Both the position numbers and the translations under genes were made by a program. From assembly GCA_022822725.1 (NCBI GenBank), contig JAJEAN010000007.1, positions 1,871,045-1,935,044 of the forward strand: 64,000 nt of DNA. The letters run 5' to 3'. Below the pieces are notes generated by a model, which was not told the origin of the DNA, made no database searches, and saw nothing but the letters and a program-made list of their open reading frames with translations. Source of the DNA: Candidatus Latescibacterota bacterium. GTDB lineage: Bacteria > JAAXHH01. This document shows, in pieces, positions 32,271-40,938 of the stretch (positions within the stretch are counted from its first letter, which is position 1; every line of letters begins with the position of its first letter).

Positions 32271-33602
32271 ATGACCGATCTCTTTTCCGAACAGGCCGAA
32301 CAGCAACTCCGCCGTGAAGCGCCATTGGCGGCCCGCATGCGGCCGGATTCGCTCGAAGGATTTCTGGGGCAGCGCAGCCTGGTCGGGGAGGGACGCCTGC
32401 TGAACGAGTCTATCGAACGCGACGCGCCCTTCTCGATGATCCTGTGGGGGCCGCCGGGCTCGGGCAAGACGACCCTCGCATTCATCATCGCCCGTTCCAC
32501 GGACTCGCATTTCGTCGCGTTGAGCGCAGTGAGCGCAGGCGTGAAGGACCTCCACAAGGCCACCTCAGAGGCCCGCGACCGGCTCGGCATGCACGGCAAG
32601 CGGACCATCCTGTTCATCGACGAGATCCATCGTTTCAACAAACTGCAGCAGGACGCCGTGCTGCCGACCGTGGAGAACGGCACGCTGACCCTCATCGGCG
32701 CGACCACGGAGAATCCGTCTTTCGAGGTCAACAACGCCCTGCTGTCCCGCTGCCGGGTGCTGCGTTTGGAGCCGCTGGCGGAAGAGGACCTGGCGAGCAT
32801 AGTCCGAAGCGCGCTGGAGGACGACGAGCGGGGCCTGGGAGGACTGGAGGTCGAGATGGACGACGAGGCGGTGGCGCACCTGGCTTCCGTGGCGGGCGGC
32901 GACGCCAGGATGGCGCTGAATACCCTCGAAGTGGCGGCCATGACGACGCCGCGCGGCGATGGGCGAATCCGGTTGACCGTGAAGGAGATCGACGAGGCGC
33001 TGCAGCACCGGTCTCCGCAGTACGACAAGGGCGGGGACTGGCACTTCGACGCCATTTCGGCTCTGCACAAGAGCGTGCGCGACTCCGATCCGGACGGCGC
33101 CCTGTACTGGCTGGCCCGGATGCTCATCGCCGGCGACGATCCGCTCTACATCGCCCGACGGATCATCCGCATGTCCGTGGAGGACATCGGCCTGGCCGAC
33201 CCCTTCGCCCTGACCCTGTCCACTTCGGCTCAGCAGGCCGTCCATTTCGTGGGCCAGCCGGAAGGCGACCTGATGCTCGCCCACGCGGTGGTGTACCTGG
33301 CCACCACCCCGAAGAGCAACGCGGTCTACGCGGCCTTTTCAAAGGCGCGGCAGGACGCGGAGCGGACGAGCGACGAGCCCGTGCCCATGCACCTGCGTAA
33401 CGCGCCGACCCGCCTGATGAAGGAAATGGGCCACGGCAAGGGATACAAGTACGCCCACGACTACGACGGGGCGTCCGTGGACCAGGAGCATCTGCCCGAA
33501 TCCATCAAGGGGCACCGATATTACGAACCCACCGACCGGGGCCGCGAAGAGAAAATCCGCGCGTGGATGGAGAAAATGCGGAAATACAGGGAGACGGAGT
33601 GA
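32271..33602 (+). CDS. rarA: Replication-associated recombination protein A (MgsA/RarA AAA ATPase)
   Basis: 443 residues. The N-terminal LAARMRPDSLEGFLGQRSLVG and Walker A GPPGSGKTT (residues 60-68), Walker B FIDEIHRFNKLQQDA and sensor-1 LIGATTENPSFEVN are textbook RarA. The C-terminal tetramerisation part contains RMSVEDIGLADP and GYKYAHDYDGASVDQEHLPE. It acts at stalled replication forks and is related to clamp-loader ATPases. The stop codon starts a 16-bp tandem repeat. Confidence 0.96.
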   Translation: MTDLFSEQAEQQLRREAPLAARMRPDSLEGFLGQRSLVGEGRLLNESIERDAPFSMILWGPPGSGKTTLAFIIARSTDSHFVALSAVSAGVKDLHKATSEARDRLGMHGKRTILFIDEIHRFNKLQQDAVLPTVENGTLTLIGATTENPSFEVNNALLSRCRVLRLEPLAEEDLASIVRSALEDDERGLGGLEVEMDDEAVAHLASVAGGDARMALNTLEVAAMTTPRGDGRIRLTVKEIDEALQHRSPQYDKGGDWHFDAISALHKSVRDSDPDGALYWLARMLIAGDDPLYIARRIIRMSVEDIGLADPFALTLSTSAQQAVHFVGQPEGDLMLAHAVVYLATTPKSNAVYAAFSKARQDAERTSDEPVPMHLRNAPTRLMKEMGHGKGYKYAHDYDGASVDQEHLPESIKGHRYYEPTDRGREEKIRAWMEKMRKYRETE

Positions 33603-33632
33603 TCGGCTCTTCGCGCGATCGGCTCTTCGCGC
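33601..33632. repeat. 16-bp tandem duplication starting in the rarA stop codon
   Basis: GATCGGCTCTTCGCGC occurs twice without a gap (33601-33616, 33617-33632). The first two bases belong to the TGA stop. Confidence 0.85.
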
Positions 33633-33716
33633 AGCCGGATCGACCGGCTGCGACGTACGCGGACCGGGCACCGTGCTCGCGCCGAGTATCACGGACTGCG
33701 CCCAGTGCCTGCCGGG

Positions 33717-34292
33717 TTACCTGATCGCCTTGCGGTAGCAGTAGTCGAAGAGCAGTTCCCACTCGCGCTGCTGGATGCCGCGGCAGAGGTCGCCGGCCGG
33801 GACGCCGCCCACGTTGGCCCCCTCGCACAGATCGATGAACGCGAAAGGATCCCAGGAAGACTGGGTCATGAGGTAAGCCGCCTCGTCGGGCAGGTTGTCC
33901 GTACCGGAGGCGATGGTCGCCGCCTCGTCCCTCAGTTCGGGATAGATCTCATGGTCGCCGACGCGGCCGAACCAGTACTTCCCGTTGGGATAGTCCGGTT
34001 CGCGACGGTGCATGATGCCGTGCCAGTAGTCGCCCGTGGGCGTGGTGATCTGCTGGCTGAGGGTATGCGAGGTGACCAGGAAATCGTGGTACAGCCACAG
34101 GCCGGACCGGCATCCCTCGGCCATCATCCGGTCGGTGATGCTGTTCGGGGCGAAAGCCTCGTCCAGGTCCAGGGCTTCCAGGCCGGCCTTCGCCGCAGTA
34201 TTTTCCTCACCCGGGTCAAGCGGCATGACGCGGGGCGTCTTGAGCAGTGCCGCAACAGCGGATCCGTAGGCGGCAGGGTCGAAGGATGTCAT
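33717..34292 (-). CDS. Conserved hypothetical protein
   Basis: 191 residues from the ATG at 34290-34292, with AAAGGA upstream. No signal peptide or membrane segment. The striking segment is LYHDFLVTSHTLSQQI, then TGDYWHGIMHRREPDYPNGKYWFGRV and GDHEIYPEL. It has several His, Asp, Glu and Trp residues that could be a metal or substrate site. The C-terminus WDPFAFIDLCEGANVGG, then QQREWELLFDYCYRKAI, also looks conserved. I do not recognise a characterised family. It follows larE by 26 bases in the reverse orientation order and may be co-transcribed. Confidence 0.75.
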   Translation of the reverse strand: MTSFDPAAYGSAVAALLKTPRVMPLDPGEENTAAKAGLEALDLDEAFAPNSITDRMMAEGCRSGLWLYHDFLVTSHTLSQQITTPTGDYWHGIMHRREPDYPNGKYWFGRVGDHEIYPELRDEAATIASGTDNLPDEAAYLMTQSSWDPFAFIDLCEGANVGGVPAGDLCRGIQQREWELLFDYCYRKAIR

Positions 34293-34318
34293 GGTCGGTC
34301 CTTTCGTGGTTCAGGCGG

Positions 34319-35167
34319 CTACAGGACTTCCGCGGTCGTGGCCTTCCGCTTCTTAAGCACCTCGTTCATACTCCCGGTGCGGTATCCTTCCAAATCCAGC
34401 GTGACGTAGTCGTAGCCGATTTCCTTGAGATACGCGGCGATCTCGTCGTGGTGTTCAACGACCTTCGCCAGGTCGGCGGGCTCCGTCTCGATACGGGCCA
34501 TGTTCTTGTGGTGACGCACCCGGAACTGCCGGAGACCCAGGCCACGGATGAACGATTCCGCGCGGCCGACCTGTTCCAGGGCTTCGACGGTGATGGGATC
34601 GCCATAGGGAAAGCGCGACGACAGGCAGGCCAGGGACGGTTTGTCCGCCGTGGGCAGACCGAGCTTCTCCGACAGCGCGCGGACGTCGGCCTTGGTGAAC
34701 CGGGCGTCCTTCAGCGGGCTGCGCACGCCGTGTTCCCGGATCGCCAGCATGCCCGGGCGGAAGTCGCTTATGTCGTCCAGGATACTGCCTTCGCAGATGA
34801 AGGCGGCGCCTTCTTCTCGGGCGATCTTCTTCAGGCGGTTGTAGAGTTCATCCCGGCAGAAATAGCACCTTCGCGGGTTGTTCTGCATGTACTCCGCGTT
34901 GTGAATTTCCTCCGTGTCCACGTAGCGGTGGCGGGCGCCCATCCATTCGGCCAGTTCGGCGGCCTGGTTCTTCTCTTCCTCCGGCAGCGATTCGGAAACT
35001 CCGGTCGCACCCAGGGCGCGGTCCGCCAGCACGTCGGTAGCCACTTTCAGCAGCAGCGTGCTGTCCACGCCGGCGGAGTAGGCCACCAGGACGCTGCCCA
35101 TGGCGCGCAGGTCATCGCGCAGCGACCGGTACTTTTCGTCCAGTGTCGATGCCTGGTTTCGGCTCAC
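34319..35167 (-). CDS. larE: ATP-dependent sacrificial sulfur transferase LarE
   Basis: About 282 residues from the GTG at 35165-35167, chosen because GGGAG lies seven bases upstream; the ATG at 35197 would add ten residues. The PP-loop AYSAGVDST lies near residues 29-37. NPRRCYFCRDELYNRL and ACLSSRFPYG fit LarE. LarE adenylates and sulfurates a pyridinium dinucleotide using its own Cys to build the nickel-pincer cofactor of lactate racemase. No larA, larB or larC is in the window, so either they lie elsewhere or this is a LarE-like sulfurtransferase with another target. Confidence 0.88.
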   Translation of the reverse strand: MSRNQASTLDEKYRSLRDDLRAMGSVLVAYSAGVDSTLLLKVATDVLADRALGATGVSESLPEEEKNQAAELAEWMGARHRYVDTEEIHNAEYMQNNPRRCYFCRDELYNRLKKIAREEGAAFICEGSILDDISDFRPGMLAIREHGVRSPLKDARFTKADVRALSEKLGLPTADKPSLACLSSRFPYGDPITVEALEQVGRAESFIRGLGLRQFRVRHHKNMARIETEPADLAKVVEHHDEIAAYLKEIGYDYVTLDLEGYRTGSMNEVLKKRKATTAEVL

Positions 35168-35448
35168 GTTCTGCTCCCTGATATAACCCGGTTTCATGGA
35201 AGACGGGCACCGGTATCGATCCCGGCGGAAACGCCTTCACGGCGCTCACCACGGCGCGCACCGGCATGGGAACACCCACCATGATTTCGCTTGACAGAAG
35301 GGGGGTTCCGCCGCAATTTAACACGTCTGTTTCTGGTAGATTAAAGATAGGGCGGACGGGGATACGAGACAACGGTTTTTTGCGGTAAATCGCCGTGAGC
35401 GAAGGGGCCGCGAGGTCCTTGCAGGCACGTGAAGGAGCATGATCGGGC

Positions 35449-36504
35449 ATGAACCTGGAAGAACGGACGCAATCCCTCGCATCGGCGGGAAACGGATCGG
35501 AAAGCGGCTCGGAGAACGGATCGAGGGCGCCGACCCGGCTGTACAGCGGCATCCAGCCTACCGGCGATATCCACATCGGGAACTACCTGGGCGCCGTGGC
35601 CAACTGGGTCAAGCTCATCCCGGAATACGACTGCATCTACTGCGTCGTGGACTACCACGCCATCACGATCGAATACGACCCGGATACCATGCGGGACGCC
35701 GTGCTGGACACGGCCACCATGGGCATCGCCTGCGGCCTCGACCCGGACCGCTGCACCTTCTTCGTGCAGTCTCACGTGTCCGAAACCATGGAGCTGGCCT
35801 GGATCTTCAGCACCGTGACCGCGCTGGGTGCCCTGGAACGGATGACCCAGTTCAAGGACAAGGCCGCCCAGCACAAGCAGAACATCAACGCGGGCCTGTT
35901 CACCTACCCCGTGCTCCAGGCGGCGGACATCCTGGGCGTCAAGGCCGATGGCGTGCCCGTGGGCGACGACCAGTCCCAGCACCTCGAGCTGACGCGCGAG
36001 ATCGCCCGGCGGTTCAACCACCTGTACGGGCCGGTGTTCCCCGAGGCCAGGACGCTTTACAGCCCCGCGCCGCGCATCCTCGGCCTGGACGGCCAGTCCA
36101 AGATGAGCAAGAGCCAGGGGAACTACATCGCGATGAAGGACCGGAGCGATACGGTCAGGAAGAAGCTGAGCACCGCCTACACCGATCCGAACCGGCTTCG
36201 CAGATCGGACCCCGGCAACCCGGACGTCTGCAACATCTTCACGCTGCACAAGTCCTTTTCCAGTCCCGGCGAAGTGGCGACCATCGATACGGAATGCCGG
36301 AGCGCGGGGATCGGCTGCGTCGACTGCAAGAAGAAACTGGGCGACAACATGGAAACGGCGATGGCGCCCATCCAGGACAAGTACGAAGACCTGACCGGCC
36401 GACCCGGCGACGTGCGGGACGCCCTCGCCTCGGGCGCCGATCGCGTACGGACGCTGACGTCGGACACCATGTCGGAAGTCCGGGACAGCCTGGGTCTGAG
36501 GTAG
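35449..36504 (+). CDS. trpS: Tryptophan-tRNA ligase
   Basis: 351 residues. The class I HIGH motif appears as GDIHIGNYLGA and the second signature as KMSKS. GIQPTGDIHIG, DQSQHLELTREIARRFN and the KLSTAYTDPN helix are characteristic. The first 25 residues (SESGSENGS) are a low-complexity extension not normally present. A later start is possible but no better ribosome site was seen. It charges tRNA-Trp. The gene stands alone, with larE divergent upstream. Confidence 0.96.
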   Translation: MNLEERTQSLASAGNGSESGSENGSRAPTRLYSGIQPTGDIHIGNYLGAVANWVKLIPEYDCIYCVVDYHAITIEYDPDTMRDAVLDTATMGIACGLDPDRCTFFVQSHVSETMELAWIFSTVTALGALERMTQFKDKAAQHKQNINAGLFTYPVLQAADILGVKADGVPVGDDQSQHLELTREIARRFNHLYGPVFPEARTLYSPAPRILGLDGQSKMSKSQGNYIAMKDRSDTVRKKLSTAYTDPNRLRRSDPGNPDVCNIFTLHKSFSSPGEVATIDTECRSAGIGCVDCKKKLGDNMETAMAPIQDKYEDLTGRPGDVRDALASGADRVRTLTSDTMSEVRDSLGLR

Positions 36505-36519
36505 TCCGACGGAAGCCAG

Positions 36520-36540
36520 GGTTCCACACCGAATGGAACC
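36520..36540. terminator. Inverted repeat after trpS, possible weak terminator
   Basis: GGTTCCA (36520-36526) and TGGAACC (36534-36540) form a 7-bp perfect stem with a seven-base loop. No T-tract follows, so termination here is uncertain. Confidence 0.35.
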
Positions 36541-36604
36541 TCCTGACCTTCATCGCGTTCATTACAACGTGATGGTACATCCTCCCCGCCCATAAGAATC
36601 ATGC

Positions 36605-37744
36605 ATGGATATTTACTCGAAAGAATACGCCCACCAATCCCGGCTCCTGGGACGGACCGTAACCTTTCGCCGCAATACGGCCAAGTACCTGCTGATCGCC
36701 TTCGTAGCAGCGGGGCTGTTCCATAGCCTCTCCCTGATGGTACTTCTGGCCACCGGCCTGCTCGAAGACCGGAACATGATCGAACTCACGCTCGCGCCAT
36801 ACGAGCGCCTGGAGCAGCTCGAACGAGACTACATGGAAATGCAGAATCCGCCGACCCTGGTCGACGTGCCGGAAGAAGCCCGCGTGGAGGAACCGCCGGA
36901 CGACCCCGACGCCGACGTGGCGGACAAGAATGCCCTCGCGAGCGACCTGCTGGAGGACACGGAACTGCCCGAGGGGGCGGCCTATTCGGAGGGCGACCTT
37001 GAGATCAGGACGATGGAGGATAACGAGGAAGAGGAAGACCAGCAGCACGACCCCTTTGCCGGCGGCGTACCGCTCACCCCCCGGGCGGGCGGCATCGAGG
37101 ACTTCAAGGAACTGACAGACCCGCCGATGTGGACCTCGGACATGATCATCCGGCCCGAATACCGGGGCAGGGGCGGGCGGGAAGGCCGCGGCGAAGGCGG
37201 GATGGAAGGAGAGGTCATTGCTTCTGCGCCCCGGCCGACCGGACCGGAGGCCCCGGTCTTCATCCCCCAGGACGACCTGAACGAGCTGGCCCAGGAATCC
37301 CGTCAACCCGCGTACGAACGGCACCGGCGTTTCGGTTTCGGATTCGGCAGTACCGGGCCGCGCGTGCCCAGGACGGATAACCGCCACACCTCGGTCAGGG
37401 ATTACGGCGATTTTTCGCTCAGCACCTACGCCTGGGATTACGCGCCGTACCTGTACATCCTTCGCGAAAGGGTGAGGCGGCGTTGGTTCGCCCCGGAGGC
37501 CTTCAACCTAGGCCTGGTGAGCGGTCGGGTCATCATACGATTCAAGATCATGCCCGACGGCGCCCTGCGCGACCTCGAAGTCCTGTCCTACCGGGACGAC
37601 GACATCCCCTACCAGTCCCTCGTGGCTTCGAGCCGCAACGCCATCGAGTCGGCCAGCCCCTTCCCGCCGCTTCCCGCCGATTTCCTCCATCCATTCCTGG
37701 AAATCACCGGCACCTTCTACTACCAGATCATGCGTGCGAGGTAA
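36605..37744 (+). CDS. TonB-like energy transducer family protein
   Basis: 379 residues. A single membrane helix (about 28-50, YLLIAFVAAGLFHSLSLMVLLATG) is followed by a long acidic linker (EEPPDDPDADVADKN, ITRKEEEEDQQ-like) and a C-terminal TonB_C-like domain: YLYILRERVRRRWFAPEAF, VIIRFKIMPDGALRDLEVLSYRDD, ESASPFPPLPADFL. The linker is acidic and Gly-rich rather than Pro-Lys rich, unlike classical TonB, and no ExbB/ExbD is adjacent. It may span the periplasm. The ion-channel gene begins three bases after its stop. Confidence 0.78.
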   Translation: MDIYSKEYAHQSRLLGRTVTFRRNTAKYLLIAFVAAGLFHSLSLMVLLATGLLEDRNMIELTLAPYERLEQLERDYMEMQNPPTLVDVPEEARVEEPPDDPDADVADKNALASDLLEDTELPEGAAYSEGDLEIRTMEDNEEEEDQQHDPFAGGVPLTPRAGGIEDFKELTDPPMWTSDMIIRPEYRGRGGREGRGEGGMEGEVIASAPRPTGPEAPVFIPQDDLNELAQESRQPAYERHRRFGFGFGSTGPRVPRTDNRHTSVRDYGDFSLSTYAWDYAPYLYILRERVRRRWFAPEAFNLGLVSGRVIIRFKIMPDGALRDLEVLSYRDDDIPYQSLVASSRNAIESASPFPPLPADFLHPFLEITGTFYYQIMRAR

Positions 37745-37747
37745 CCG

Positions 37748-38656
37748 TTGCAGGCGCAAATCGGGAAACTGGTCGATTCGAAGGCGTTTCAACACACTGT
37801 ACTCGGGGTGATTGTGGCGGCCGCCATCCTGGTGGGGCTGGAAACCTCGAGGGATCTGGCCGCCAGGTACGGCGTCTGGATGCACCGGCTCGACCAGCTG
37901 GTCCTGCTGTTCTTCATCGTGGAAGCCGTGCTGAAGATGGCGCGGCACGGCCGTCACTGGTACCGGTATTTCGGCGACCGCTGGAACGTGTTCGATTTCC
38001 TCATCGTGGTGGCCTGCCTGCTGCCCGCGGGGGGACAGTACGCGGCGGTGCTGCGCCTGGCCCGGGTGCTCCGGGCGCTGCGGCTGGTGACCGCGGTACC
38101 GAAACTGCAGCTGCTGGTCAACTCGCTGCTCAAGTCGTTCACGTCGCTGGGATATGTCGGCCTGCTGCTGGCCGTGCTGTTCTACGTCTACGCGGTGCTG
38201 GGCGTCTATCTCTTCCGCGGCAACGACCCGGTGCACTTCCAGGACCTGTCGACCGCGCTGCTGACCCTGTTCCGGGTCGTGACCCTGGAGGATTGGACCG
38301 ACGTGATGTATATCCAGATGTACGGCAGCGACGCCTACCCGAATTACGCCGGCTTCGCCCAGGCCCATCTGCGCGAAGCCTCCCGGGCCATGCCCTTCTT
38401 CGGCGCGATCTTCTTCGTGAGTTTCGTCATGCTCGGTACCATGATCATGCTGAACCTATTCATCGGGGTGATCATCAATTCCATGTCAGAGGCCCAGGCC
38501 GACCGGGATGCCGAAGAACGGCGAAGACACCTGGAACGGGACGGCCGGATCAGCGTGGGGGATGAAATCGGGTTGGTCGAGGAAGAGATCAGGAAGCTGT
38601 CGAGGCGGCTTAAATCCCTGCGCGCCCGGGCGGATGCGGACAGCGGCGATGCTTGA
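37748..38656 (+). CDS. Voltage-gated ion channel, NaChBac/Nav-type subunit
   Basis: 302 residues with six membrane segments. S4 carries four Arg at every third position (R103, R106, R109, R112 in LRLARVLRALRLV). The pore loop TLEDWTD (residues 179-185) is the selectivity filter of bacterial sodium channels. S6 is MLGTMIMLNLFIGVIINSM, and a charged coiled-coil neck and tail follow (RDAEERRRHLERD, EEEIRKLSRRLKSLRA), as in Nav homotetramers. The TTG start at 37748 is likely because it lies three bases after the TonB-like stop, implying coupling. The conducted ion is inferred from the filter. Confidence 0.88.
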   Translation: MQAQIGKLVDSKAFQHTVLGVIVAAAILVGLETSRDLAARYGVWMHRLDQLVLLFFIVEAVLKMARHGRHWYRYFGDRWNVFDFLIVVACLLPAGGQYAAVLRLARVLRALRLVTAVPKLQLLVNSLLKSFTSLGYVGLLLAVLFYVYAVLGVYLFRGNDPVHFQDLSTALLTLFRVVTLEDWTDVMYIQMYGSDAYPNYAGFAQAHLREASRAMPFFGAIFFVSFVMLGTMIMLNLFIGVIINSMSEAQADRDAEERRRHLERDGRISVGDEIGLVEEEIRKLSRRLKSLRARADADSGDA

Positions 38657-38667
38657 CGCGGGCCGGG

Positions 38668-38732
38668 ACCGGTGACGAGGGACGGAGACGGCTGACGATG
38701 ACCGGCGACCGGTGACGCGGGACGGAGACCGG
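38668..38732. repeat. Degenerate GACGGAGAC/GACCGGTGACG repeats after the channel gene
   Basis: GGGACCGGTGACGAGGGACGGAGAC is followed by a near-copy CGACCGGTGACGCGGGACGGAGAC about 35 bases later, between the channel stop (38656) and the cupin stop (38759). Confidence 0.6.
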
Positions 38733-38758
38733 TGCCCCCTGCCGGTGATGCTCGGTAT

Positions 38759-39109
38759 TCAGATCTGCTCGCCGCCTTCAGGTCCGTAGAAGATGACCCA
38801 CGTCTTCATCGATTTTCCGAAATCGACAAAGCGATGCTCGACCCCTGCGGGCACGAAGAGGAAATCCCCGGCCTCGAATGGCACGACCTCGCCGCCCATT
38901 TCAAACTTCCCCCGCCCCTCGACGATCACGTAGCACTCGTCACGGCTGTGGGGCGTCTGGTCGTCCACGCCCCGGGGCATGTACAGCTCGATCTGCAACT
39001 CGCCGCGTTCCAGGGCAACGTGAAACCGGTTCCCGTTCGGGGCAGGGATTTTCGCGGCGACTTCCGCGGGGGTTATGCGTTTGCATGTGTGTCTTTGCAT
39101 GTTTCCCAT
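38759..39109 (-). CDS. Cupin domain protein
   Basis: 116 residues, a single small cupin barrel. Cupin motif 1 is TPHSRDECYVIVEGRGKFEMGG (His and Glu ligands; the first His is spaced as PHSRDE). Motif 2 is FVPAGVEHRFVDFG. Such proteins bind a metal and may act as dioxygenases, isomerases or sensors. The N-terminus MGNMQRHTCKRITPAEVAAK contains two possible ATGs. It is convergent with the channel gene. No pathway is suggested by neighbours. Confidence 0.85.
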   Translation of the reverse strand: MGNMQRHTCKRITPAEVAAKIPAPNGNRFHVALERGELQIELYMPRGVDDQTPHSRDECYVIVEGRGKFEMGGEVVPFEAGDFLFVPAGVEHRFVDFGKSMKTWVIFYGPEGGEQI

Positions 39110-39410
39110 CCACGTGGATCAGATAAATCGCCGAGTTGGCATCGGCACGCATAAAGTGAACTTGCGTCAGGACGTCACATAACACGATCTACCAAGATAC
39201 CGAAGTGACCTGCTCATCGCCACGGATTAGAATCAGGAAATATGTAATATGGACCGTAATAAGGTCCGTAATATGGGCCGCCGTTGACACCCACCGAACA
39301 CCCCATTAACTTGATCCAGAGAAATACAAGACGGTCTATCTTCGCCTTACGATACCGGTCGGACCGGCTCCTGAAACTTTGAAATACGATATAGCAACCT
39401 GGAGGTCCTG
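39110..39410. other. 301-base region upstream of hicBA
   Basis: Nothing coding was recognised. It holds three 12-bp direct repeats and a possible promoter for hicBA, and is AT-richer than the flanking genes. Confidence 0.45.
39245..39289 (+). promoter_or_regulatory. Three 12-bp direct repeats and a TTGACA upstream of hicBA
   Basis: TAATATGGACCG, TAATAAGGTCCG and TAATATGGGCCG are contiguous at 39245-39280. GGACC/GGTCC within them form an inverted repeat. A -35 TTGACA follows at 39284-39289, with only a poor -10 (TAACTT) 17 bases on. This is a possible HicB operator, by analogy with other TA modules. Confidence 0.4.
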
Positions 39411-39632
39411 ATGACAAGAGTGTGGACGGCAATTATAGAACGAGAAGGCGATGGATATGTCGCTTTGTGTCCCGAATTGGATATCGCCAGTCAGGGTTCT
39501 AGTGTGGCCGAAGCCCGTGACAACCTGAAAGAAGCCCTGGGGTTGTTCTGTGAAACCGCTTCGGGTGACGAGCTGGAACGCCGTCTCCATGCCGAAATAT
39601 ATGTAACGCAAGTTGAGGTACCCGTTGGCTAA
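39411..39632 (+). CDS. hicB: HicB-family antitoxin
   Basis: 73 residues with the partial RNase-H-like HicB fold: TAIIEREGDGYVALCPELDIASQGSSVAEARDNLKEAL is the family signature. No DNA-binding domain is fused, as in short HicB proteins. GGAGGT lies upstream of the ATG. It overlaps the toxin gene by eight bases, and antitoxin-first order is common among hic loci. It is expected to bind and block HicA. Confidence 0.9.
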   Translation: MTRVWTAIIEREGDGYVALCPELDIASQGSSVAEARDNLKEALGLFCETASGDELERRLHAEIYVTQVEVPVG

Positions 39633-39846
39633 ACTCCGTGTGCTATCCGGCCGAGAAGTCTGCGGTATCCTGTCGGAGAACGGGTTTGTCGAGGTTAGGA
39701 GAAGGGGTAGTCACATACTGATGCAGAAGGATGACCAAAGCGGCAGAACCGTCACGGTTCCAGTACCAGATCACAAAGAGTTGTATACGGGAACGCTTAG
39801 ATCGATCATTCGCCAATCCGGCCTGCCTCGGACGTACTTTGAGTAA
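39625..39846 (+). CDS. hicA: HicA-family toxin (dsRBD-like mRNA interferase)
   Basis: 73 residues from the TTG at 39625 (LAKLRVLSGREVC), with GAGGT six bases upstream; the earlier TTG at 39613 lacks a site. The HicA signature is complete: LSGREVCGILSENGFVEVRRRGSHILMQK with the catalytic His, then VPDHKELYTGTLRSIIRQSGL. It cleaves mRNA. Overlap with hicB indicates translational coupling. Confidence 0.92.
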   Translation: MAKLRVLSGREVCGILSENGFVEVRRRGSHILMQKDDQSGRTVTVPVPDHKELYTGTLRSIIRQSGLPRTYFE

Positions 39847-39922
39847 TAGGGTTTAGACATTTCGACGCTTGCCTTTACCTTCCGATTCGCGTAACACCCT
39901 CATCCAACACCTCAGGAACCCC

Positions 39923-40897
39923 ATGCCCACCCACCCCACGCTGGCCGACATCCTAAAAGCTCGCCGCTTCCTTGACGAACACCTGTCTCCAACGCCCATG
40001 TACCGGTCCGCGGCATTCAGCGAGACGTTGGGGTTGGAACTCCACGTAAAGTACGAGAATTTCCAGCCGATCCGTTCCTTCAAGGTGAGGGGTGGTCTCT
40101 ACTCCATGTCCCTGCTCGACGAGACGCAGCGTGCCAGTGGGGTCACCACGGCGTCCACCGGCAACCACGGCCAGGGCATCGCCTACGGTGGAGGTTTGAT
40201 GGGGGTTCCCGTCACGGTGGTCGTACCCCATGGAACACCGACGGTGAAGAGCGATGCCATACGCCGCCTCGGCGCCGAACTGGTCGTCCACGGGGAGACG
40301 ATCGCCGACGGATTCGCACGGGCGAGGGAAATCGCCGTAGATGCGGGCAAAGTATATATCGAGGACGGCGAGGACTTCGGCCTCATGGCGGGCGCGGGCA
40401 CCATCGGCCTGGAGATCATGGAGGACCTGCCGGACGTGGACGCCGTGGTGCTGCCTGTGGGCGGCGGAAACCTGATCGCCGGTGTGGGCACGGCCATCAA
40501 AGCCACCCATCCTGACGTCCGACTCATCGGCGTCCAGGCGTCCAACGCGCCCTCGGTGTACCGCTCCTGGCAGGAAGGCCGGACCGTGACCACGGAAACC
40601 TGCGATACCTTTGCTGGTGGTCTGGCGACGACCTATCCGGGCGGCCTGGCTTTCGATGTACTGAAAGACCTGGTCGATGAGATGCACCTCGTCACCGAGG
40701 AAGAGATGAAACAGGCGATCCCCGTTGTACTCGAACACACCGGGTTCATCGCGGAAGGCGCGGCCGCGGCGGTATTCGCCCTTTGCATGCGCGAGGCGGC
40801 GGCGTGGCGGGGCCAGTGTGTCGCCGCGCTGTTCAGCGGAGGCAATCTCGGGATGGACGACGTGCACGAGATGGTCCAATCCCTCCCCATTTCCTGA
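39923..40897 (+). CDS. Threonine dehydratase-like PLP-dependent enzyme
   Basis: 324 residues from the ATG at 39923 (MPTHPTLADILKARRFL). The fold-type II PLP lysine lies in QPIRSFKVRGG. TASTGNHGQGIAYGG is the substrate loop, PVGGGNLIAGVG binds the phosphate, and LFSGGNLGMD is the C-terminal motif. It has no ACT regulatory domain, so it resembles catabolic threonine/serine dehydratases or serine racemase. It is followed 41 bases later by the ThDP enzyme on the same strand. 2-ketobutyrate production followed by ThDP chemistry is possible but unproven. Confidence 0.87.
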   Translation: MPTHPTLADILKARRFLDEHLSPTPMYRSAAFSETLGLELHVKYENFQPIRSFKVRGGLYSMSLLDETQRASGVTTASTGNHGQGIAYGGGLMGVPVTVVVPHGTPTVKSDAIRRLGAELVVHGETIADGFARAREIAVDAGKVYIEDGEDFGLMAGAGTIGLEIMEDLPDVDAVVLPVGGGNLIAGVGTAIKATHPDVRLIGVQASNAPSVYRSWQEGRTVTTETCDTFAGGLATTYPGGLAFDVLKDLVDEMHLVTEEEMKQAIPVVLEHTGFIAEGAAAAVFALCMREAAAWRGQCVAALFSGGNLGMDDVHEMVQSLPIS

Positions 40898-40938
40898 ATG
40901 AACAAACCCCAATCGGAACAAAGGGAAACGAGGACGAC

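Noticed and set aside
35112-35576. Long minus-strand open frame antisense to the start of trpS
   Set aside because: It has no ribosome site or family motifs, and most of it mirrors trpS codons; high GC makes antisense frames common here.
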